Assembly: GCA_023055425.1 (NCBI GenBank)
Contig: JALGPY010000003.1
Location: 17,109,001 to 17,173,000 of the forward strand
Source: Linanthus parryae
Taxonomy: Eukaryota > Streptophyta > Magnoliopsida > Ericales > Polemoniaceae
Direction: 5' to 3'
Length of the DNA stretch: 64,000 nucleotides
Shown: positions 57,220 to 64,000 of the stretch, piece after piece
Layout of the letters: the number at the start of each line of letters is the position of its first letter
Numbering within the stretch: the first letter of the stretch is position 1
Notes under the pieces: generated by a model
What the model was told of the DNA's origin: nothing
Database searches by the model: none
What the model saw: only the letters and a program-made list of their open reading frames with translations
Made by a program: the position numbers and the translations under genes

Positions 57220-57358
57220 CTATCTTCATCTGGAGGTGAAGATGAAGATCGAGAGTGGGGAGGTGAAGATGAAGATTGAGAGGTGGGGAGGTGAATGTGA
57301 AGATGGAGATCTGAAGGTGTATATGAAGATCGAGAGATGGGGAGGTGAAGATGAACAT
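57220..57358. repeat. Imperfect minisatellite
   Basis: Four degenerate units around GGGGAGGTGAAGATGAAGAT. Confidence 0.75.
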
Positions 57359-57409
57359 GGTCTTTCTCTAGGCGGCTATTAAAAACAAGGAATGAATGAG
57401 GAGATGAAT

Positions 57410-60290
57410 GTGTTGGTAGGGTTAGAAGTGTTTTATTGGGCTGGTAAATTTGGGTTAGGCTAGGTGGGTTAGTTTAATTAGGTTTAGTATTAATTAAGCC
57501 CAATTAAAAAGTGGATTTGGGTTTTTTTAGAAAGGGTATAGTTGTATTTTGTAAGTTTTAAAGTTTTTATATTTGGAAATTTTGAAGAACCTGGTGAAAC
57601 ACTCAAAAAAAAAAATTTTGAAGAATTTGACGAAACAGAGAGAGTACATGCTTGGTTCGACAAGCACTGTAATAGTCAATTGAATGCACGAAAATGAAAA
57701 TTTTGGCTGGTGGCTGAAGGATTAAAATTGTGAGGGTCACCCCCACTACTCAGATTTGACCTTTCGTTTGCGACAGAAAAAATAAAAAAGGCCATTAATA
57801 GACACCATTGATGAAGCACAGACACAAGATGCTCCTACACTTCATTTATTGAGTTCACAAGTGCAGTCACCCTTATTTATCCTTTAATACCACTACTCCA
57901 CTCACCTCAGTAGAGTTCCAATGTAATCAAATCATGTGAATATGAGTAGTAGTATTGGTATCACTACTACTACTCCACTGAGTAGAGTTACGATATAATC
58001 AGAGCATATGCTATATACCAAATGTAAATGTGAATGCTACTCCAACTCCGCTCAACAGAGTTCTGTTGTAAACATTGCACAAGAGTGCTCTTTTATCAAA
58101 ATGAAGTGTATATTTTACGATCCACAAGTACTAGATGAAGATGATACTATTATCGTGAACAATTGATAATGGCAGCCTAGGATGCACGGGTGCTTCAGGG
58201 AGGGTCTCGCACCCGCAATCAGTGCACACCAGCTATTCAAGGGTTTTTGTGGGTTATTTTGATAGATCATCGAAAGCAGTACAGTTAACCAAAATAATGT
58301 TCACTGACTTGTGAACATGTGATATGTGATTGTAGAATGGTTTATACATAAATTAGACCATTATTGTGTTTATTTTCATTATTTTTTTTTCCGCATTTTA
58401 AACGCATATCTCACAAATGATATAAATACGTCTATACACAGTTACACACTTAAATTTGCAGCACCCGCCCCACACCCCTAACTTCTGAAAGTTTGCTGCA
58501 CCGTACCCGGCGATACATCAAGGCCCAAAGCTGGTTTGGAGAATCTGGGCAATAAGTTAGTCAAGTTTAGGCTTACTCTAGAATAATGTGGGATTTTGAT
58601 TTGTGTTCTTTACCCAAATGTCTTTGAACTCAGCTCAGCCCAACAGAGTCTGGGGGTAAGTTGTTATTTTTTTTCTTCTCTTTTCCGATCAACCACACCA
58701 AAGACTACAAATAAGCCGTCACTTCATAGCTCCTGAGCTACAATACTTTTGCAGCCACTTGGAAAATGACACTTTCAGCATTTCAATGTGCCAAGCCTCA
58801 GAAGAGTTACAACCGCCTGATTGTATAATCCCATGTTCTAAGAGGACAAATTTGTCCAAGAAAACTACTCTCAATGACAAAACTTGCTCCCAAATTAACG
58901 ACGTTACAATTAAAGAGTGTAGGTGTCCTGAAATGTGACCCCCTGAAAGGGTGCAAATGTCTTTGCATGAAACCTGAAAGGGTGAAAGTGCCTTTTGCCC
59001 ACTGAATTAATCTCCAGTAACTTCCCAATTTAGCAGGCTGTTTCAAACCACACTCTCAGTCCATCCACAGGTAAATATAGCAGGAGGATCAGTCTCTATT
59101 TCCACCTCACAAACAGGGCACATAGCTGAAAGCCTGAAACATAGTAGCATTTTCTAGAGACTAACTTTGCCCTTGAGGTGATTTGGAGACTAACTTGGCC
59201 TTCATCAGACTATTATAGGCAGAAGCTGGAAGTAACAGACAAGACGTCACGTAGGTAGGAATTGCTTAAATTATAGCTTTAGTTAGTGATACACTGAATA
59301 GTGGGCTCACAAACAACAGTCAATACGCAATTAGGTCCAATCCGTAAGCACAAACTTTGTCTGTCATGTAATCCGTAAGCCCAAGCTATTTCATGCAATA
59401 ATTGTTTAAGATCTCATATTTTCTTACCTAAAAGAAATGTCGTATTTTCTGGTTTGAATCTTATCGTTGATCGCTTTTTCTTAGAAAACTCCAAAATTAG
59501 TTACCTTCAATGTCAATATGTCATCAATGTACAGAACAGAAGTTAACTTCCATGAACTCAAATATACATCATTACAAATTACCAACCCACATGAAAATAG
59601 GTTCTAGCTCAGAGGAAGAGGAAGAGCATTTGTAGCTGGTCTCGATTTCAAACCCAGTAGTTGTAGGCTAGAATATGAATTCCTTGTAATGATGTTCTAT
59701 GTATATGAGAAAAAAACAATTATTAAGCCATAATAAATCTTATCGCAGGTATGTACATTATCGTTGCATTCTTGAATATCTTCGAAGTTTGGAGCCCTAG
59801 TGGGTTTCTGAAACCTGTTGCTGTGAGGTATGAATGCAGGAATATGAAACGAGTCCATCTGGATGAAGGGTAACTTCTAGTTATGAACTTTGGAAATGTG
59901 ATCTATCGGGTACAGAATAAAAGGGGTTGCTTGGACCTTACTGTAACTATAATTAGACATGGCTTACAACAGGTTCATTTTAAATCTCTTAAATTCTGCT
60001 TTGCTAGTTTGTTTTGTGATTGCTATAAAAAAAAAAAGTTTTTGTTACGTTTAGAAAATACTAGATAGGGGTGAGCAAAACTCTCCCCGTCCCAAACCCT
60101 GAAAAAAAAATGGGGAGTTTGAGTAAGACCAGATATCGTTCTACAGCCAGGGCTAAAGACATGTGTCCTAGACACTCAACCTCTTCGCAATTTCCTTCTC
60201 TAGATGCAGACTTTGCCACCCAGCCAGCACAACTATTAGCTTCCGTGTCTATCCACAAATACAAGGTCTTTTACCTGCTCTAGAGCGATC
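57410..60290. other. Intergenic, essentially featureless
   Basis: No reliable coding frame or LTR was found. A weak SINE-like match lies at about 59603-59660, with TAGCTCAGAGGAAGAG and GATTTCAAACCC as possible Pol III boxes. Confidence 0.5.
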
Positions 60291-61097
60291 AATATCATAG
60301 AGCACACGTTGCAGAATGAGCATCCAATAGTGCTAATTGATTAGTGCCGTCTATAGAATGTGCCAGCCCAAACCATGATCCGAGAGTTGGCAACCAATTT
60401 AAGTTACTTATCTTCTCTAGGTATTCAAGTTGCGATTGTTGTATATTAGTATTCAATAATAATAATTTGTGTGTCATCCCATTTGTATGGCTGTAACACT
60501 TTTGTTTTTCATGAGTTGGTTTACTTTTTACTTTTTTGTTGTTCACATTGAAGGCATCAGTGGCCTTGTACTTGTTAACAACGGTCATATGGGTAACTAC
60601 CTGGCAGTTACCTTTTTCTTCCTTTTTAAATAATGTGTTTGTCATCAAAAAGTTGTATCCCCCCCTTAACTGTTGTGTCTCTCCGAAAGCATCACAGAGG
60701 TGGCAAAGGCACCAATTCGTCCCTTTAAAAGCCTCTGTGCTCTGACCTCGGAGCAAGAAAAAATTCTGCACTCCAACCAAGCGTATATCTATATTGTCTA
60801 CTTTGCTATACTGCTATTTTGTGTTTCTATCTTTCCGGGTTCGGGTTCTAGTTTGGGAGAATAAAAAGAAGTGCAATCTTATTTTTTCTCCACCGCGGTA
60901 GGCATTGTATCGGGAGGTAGGATTTCCGGGCAGCCCATTTTGCACCAACTAGTGGGGGAAATCACTATCTTGAAGAGAGGTCCTAGACCGCCTTAGCCTA
61001 CACCTAAAATCGTCATCTACTTTTCCTCACCAAAATTCTGAATTTTCTTCACATCCTCAAAATTTCACAACAATTTCAAGATAGTGATCATCTTCCA
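60291..61097 (+). other. Possible 5' LTR and leader of the following Copia element
   Basis: Sequence directly upstream of the Copia gag. It includes a possible LTR U5 end (GAATAAAAAGAAG near 60860) but no standard primer site was found. A 161-codon minus-strand ORF (60295-60780) has no domain and is not annotated as a gene. Confidence 0.35.
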
Positions 61098-62098
61098 ATG
61101 GAGTCCGCAATAGTGAAGACGCAAATTCAGAACGTGGAGAAATTGGAGACTTTCAACGGGATGAATTTCAAGCGATGGAGCACAAAATTGAATTATCAAC
61201 TCACGATTGCAAAGGTAACCTATGTGTTGCATACTCCATATCCTCAAGGCGAGACACCGGAGGCCCCACTCACAACGGAGCAACAAAAATGGTTGGAGGA
61301 CGATTGTCTATGCCGGTTCATCATTCTCAACTCCATGACGGATGCATTATTCAATGTCTTTCATGTCCACAACACCGCATACGAACTTTGGTGTGCATTA
61401 CAACGGAGGTACGTAAATGAAGATGCCGGTAATAAATCTTTTTTGGTTAACAAGTACATCGAATTTCGCTTTGATGATTCTAAGCCTCTCATTGATCAAG
61501 TTAACAAACTTAATGAAATTGCGATCCAATGTGCCGAAGCGGGTGAAACATTTTCTTAAACTTTTCAAGTTGCTACTATTGTTGGTAAACTTCCACCTTC
61601 TTGGAATGATTACCGCAAGATTTTGAAATACAAGAAAAAACCTATGTCTTTGGATCACTTGCTTCAGCAAATTCAAGTTGAAAGTGAGGCTAGAATGCGC
61701 GATGGACTTGCTAATCAAAAACAGGTTCACAATGTCGAAGGGTCGTCAAAGCACAACTCTAAGTCCAACAAGTTTCCAAAGAAGGGGAACTCTTCCAACA
61801 ACAAGCGAAAGCAAGAGGATTCCAACAATGATGGCAAAAAGAAATTCAAGGGTTCTTGCTATGTTTGCGGCAAAAGTGGCCATATGGCTAGGGTTTGTCG
61901 TCATCGCAAAGGACAAAAGAAAGATGAGGCCAACGTTGTTGAAGAAAGTGAGATGGTGGCCATGGTGACCGAAATTCACATGGTTGACGTGGAAGAAGGA
62001 TGGTGGATTGACTCGGGTGCAACATGCCATGTCACTCCATACAAAAGTCTTTTCAAGACATATGAGCCCATTGAAGAGGAGAAATCCGTGTTCATGGG
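61098..62098 (+). pseudogene. Copia gag and protease start, truncated by a Gypsy insertion
   Basis: Starts at ATG 61098 (MESAIVKTQIQNVEKLETF). The gag region has FKRWSTKLNYQL and the AYELWCALQRRY block. One in-frame TAA at about 61557 interrupts it. The same frame continues through an intact CCHC knuckle (CYVCGKSGHMARVCRH) to the protease motif WWIDSGATCHVTPYKSLF, ending at about 62098. Gag binds element RNA and forms particles. Pol beyond the protease is not in the window, because a Gypsy LTR begins at 62099. Confidence 0.9.
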
Positions 62099-64000
62099 TG
62101 TAGATACTGCTTTCTGACATGGCTAATCTTAGCCACGTGGCGATCATCCAGCACACCATATTGTGCTCCACACACACAGGATCACCAGCCGAGCTGATCC
62201 ATGTGGGGGCTGCGAGACAGGGCCCTCGCATACCACTGCACGGGACTTGTAGGGACTTGTGGTTTGGAGGCTAGGGTAAGCCCTGTCGCGTGCGAGCCAA
62301 GCCCGCGCGCGACCTTTAGTAACTGTTTTGAGAGATCTATGGCACGAGCTCCCTAGACCCGGTCAATCCGGTCAAACCCGGTCAACCTCGTAACGGTTCC
62401 GGTATTCGCGCACCACGTGCTATAACGGTTCCTATATACTCGGACGAACGTGCCGTTATGGTTAAGCTAATTAAGCCGCCATTAATGGGCGCATTAACCA
62501 CACTACAACGGCCACGTTCTCCAGTATATATATATCGTTAACCTTTCCATACAAAGAGAACAACACTGCCATACGCGGAAGCTCTGCCAAACCTCTGTCT
62601 CTCTCTCAGACATTGCTACTGACTTACTCTCTCCCTACACACACCCCTATTCTTCCTGTGCGATCCCTGATCCACTACGTACGGTGTACACGGAGGTCTC
62701 CCTGCCGGAATCTCTTGTCCACATTTTGGTGAACCTGACGTGAACTTACCAGCAAAAGCAACCATGTCTCAGGAGGACGATGTCAGCAACCGATCGCCTT
62801 CCGCCGAAACTCCCTCAGGAGAAGAAGTCCGCCGTACTCCGACGACACCCGGCGAGGCACCGACTTTAGAGTCTTTGGACGCCACTGTCCAAAGTCAGGC
62901 AAAAGCTCTCAAGTCTCAATCTGCGCAATTGGAACGGATTTTGGTCGTTCTGAGCACCCTTGCACCAAATCCTCCACCGGTTACCGCTGTCCCTCAGGGA
63001 GGAGGTACCCCTACCGCTCCAGGATTGGGAGTATCGGCCACGCCCCCCAATCCTCATCTGCAGACTCCACCGTCGGCCACGCAGCTGCCTTCGGTCCAAG
63101 GGTCAACGGCGCAGATGCTACCCCCTGCTGCTCACGCCTCTCAGCCCACGGCTTTGGCGTCCAACCCAACTTTGCAATACACTCTGCCTCCACCAGCAAC
63201 GATCTGGGGAAACGCGGGCGGTCAATACACTCCCAATCCTCCGGCGGCATATGTGTCGCCACCGCCTACGGCAACCCCTCCGCCAGCTACAGAGGGGAGC
63301 ATTCCAGAATGCATGACGTCTTTGCAAAAGCGCGTGGACTCCATCTTGGCTCATCAGTCGCTCGCGGATACCATCATCCCGAAGCTAGACAACGATCCGC
63401 CCATTCCACGGGAGATCTATCTCATGCCTAACCCGGTGGGGTACAAGGCTCCTAAATGGGATAAGTTCGAGGACGTCAATGGAAACGCCCATGAGCACGT
63501 CATGCGTTTCATTGATGTCATGGGTCCGTATGGAGCTGATCCCAAACTGCTGATGCGAGAATTCCCAAAGACTCTTGGGAATGTAGCATACAAATGGTAC
63601 CGAACACTGGAGGCCGGATCCGTGAAGACTTGGGACGACATGGTCCAGAAGTTCTACACTAAGTTCTTCCAGATGGAGGAGAAGGTGACGATGATCCATC
63701 TCTCGCGGATGTATCAGAAACGCGAGGAGGATGGGATCACTTTCATCAAGAAATTCAGAGCGAAATCTCTGGAGTGCAAGGATCCCATGCTCGAAAGCCG
63801 ACTCGTAGAGATATGCCTGCAGTGCATGCGAGATGAGTACAAGAGCATGCTAATCAATTTGCAAACACCCACGTTCTCAAAGCTCATCGAGTGCACGATG
63901 AACATCGAGCCCATCGTCGAGAGACAGAGAAAGAAGAGCGCTCCAGAACGACCTGCGAGCGGCACCACCTACAAGATCGGCAGATTCGGCTACAAGCGAG
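62099..64000 (+). mobile_element. Gypsy LTR retrotransposon, 5' part
   Basis: The LTR starts TGTAGATACTGC at 62099, inside the Copia protease region, and appears to end near 62723 (CTTGTCCACA). A possible TATA stretch (ATATATATAT) lies near 62525. A primer-site region TTTTGGTGAACCTGACGTG follows, not of the tRNA-Met type. Gag begins at 62764 and the element leaves the window. The GC content is clearly higher than in the surrounding DNA. Confidence 0.82.
62764..64000 (+). CDS. Gypsy gag, open to the window end (partial)
   Basis: The ATG at 62764 (MSQEDDVSNRSPS) opens a frame that stays open for 412 codons to the window edge, so it is incomplete but undamaged here. The N-terminal half is proline-, alanine- and threonine-rich. 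The C-terminal half has a Gypsy gag pattern: HVMRFIDVMGPYG, MREFPKTLGNVAYKWYRTLE, WDDMVQKFYTKFF and FIKKFRAKSL. Its role is capsid formation. The lineage (Tat/Athila-type gag arrangement) is only inferred. Confidence 0.87.
   Translation, partial: MSQEDDVSNRSPSAETPSGEEVRRTPTTPGEAPTLESLDATVQSQAKALKSQSAQLERILVVLSTLAPNPPPVTAVPQGGGTPTAPGLGVSATPPNPHLQTPPSATQLPSVQGSTAQMLPPAAHASQPTALASNPTLQYTLPPPATIWGNAGGQYTPNPPAAYVSPPPTATPPPATEGSIPECMTSLQKRVDSILAHQSLADTIIPKLDNDPPIPREIYLMPNPVGYKAPKWDKFEDVNGNAHEHVMRFIDVMGPYGADPKLLMREFPKTLGNVAYKWYRTLEAGSVKTWDDMVQKFYTKFFQMEEKVTMIHLSRMYQKREEDGITFIKKFRAKSLECKDPMLESRLVEICLQCMRDEYKSMLINLQTPTFSKLIECTMNIEPIVERQRKKSAPERPASGTTYKIGRFGYKR

Noticed and set aside
56720..57358. 212-codon serine-rich ORF and other long frames
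   Set aside because: They are driven by the GAA repeat and the adjacent minisatellite, with homopolymer products in every frame.
60295..60780. 161-codon minus-strand ORF
   Set aside because: No recognised domain. It lies antisense in the probable leader or LTR of the Copia element.

Overview
This window is nuclear DNA from a flowering plant, most likely a eudicot. It holds plant gene families with GT-AG introns, dense LTR retrotransposons of Copia and Gypsy type, MULE, PIF/Harbinger-like and hAT-like elements, microsatellites and AT-rich intergenic DNA. No bacterial gene organisation, CRISPR array or rRNA gene is visible. All calls come from reading the sequence. No database search was possible.

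Layout. (1) 1-8977: a Copia element on the minus strand. Its coding-side (3') LTR runs off the left edge, pol carries two frameshifts, and its gag zinc knuckle is split by a nested solo LTR (3735-5166, 5-bp target-site duplication). (2) 8978-12870: the remains of a second minus-strand LTR element, with a tRNA-Met-type primer site at 10834-10846 and a 199-codon frame broken by one stop. (3) 12871-14842: three tandem repeats of about 362 bp, the third interrupted by a CCGG-rich inverted-repeat element. (4) 14942-16990: a decayed FAR1/FHY3-family (MULE-derived) gene. (5) 17560-20160 and 26190-27302: two truncated minus-strand copies of the ARF3 gene, with an F-box gene (20380-21803) and a small non-autonomous LTR element (22811-24487) between them. 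(6) 27303-31134: a decayed plus-strand TNT1-like Copia element whose LTR interrupts the second ARF3 copy. (7) 31994-37365: an apparently intact ten-exon AUXIN RESPONSE FACTOR 3 (ETTIN) gene on the minus strand. It encodes 713 residues and keeps both tasiR-ARF target sites. (8) 38000-57400: accessory DNA. It holds a poly(A) retroposon with a 15-bp target-site duplication, a recent 623-bp tandem duplication, a 1.8-kb non-autonomous LTR element, a LINE reverse-transcriptase fragment, and two related MULEs inserted in one older MITE. The second MULE carries a fragment of a PORR-domain gene. (9) 57400-61097: mostly featureless. (10) 61098-64000: a Copia gag and protease region cut off by a Gypsy LTR, followed by an open Gypsy gag that leaves the window.

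Functionally, the only gene that looks fully intact and host-encoded is ARF3, a B3-type auxin-response transcription factor without a PB1 domain. Family knowledge places it under tasiR-ARF and uORF control. The sequence shows both small-RNA sites and two short upstream ORFs. The two ARF3 copies both lack the tasiR-ARF sites and the start of the gene, so they are best read as pseudogenes. The F-box gene is plausible but frameshifted. Everything else is transposons or their derivatives, with up to three levels of nesting.
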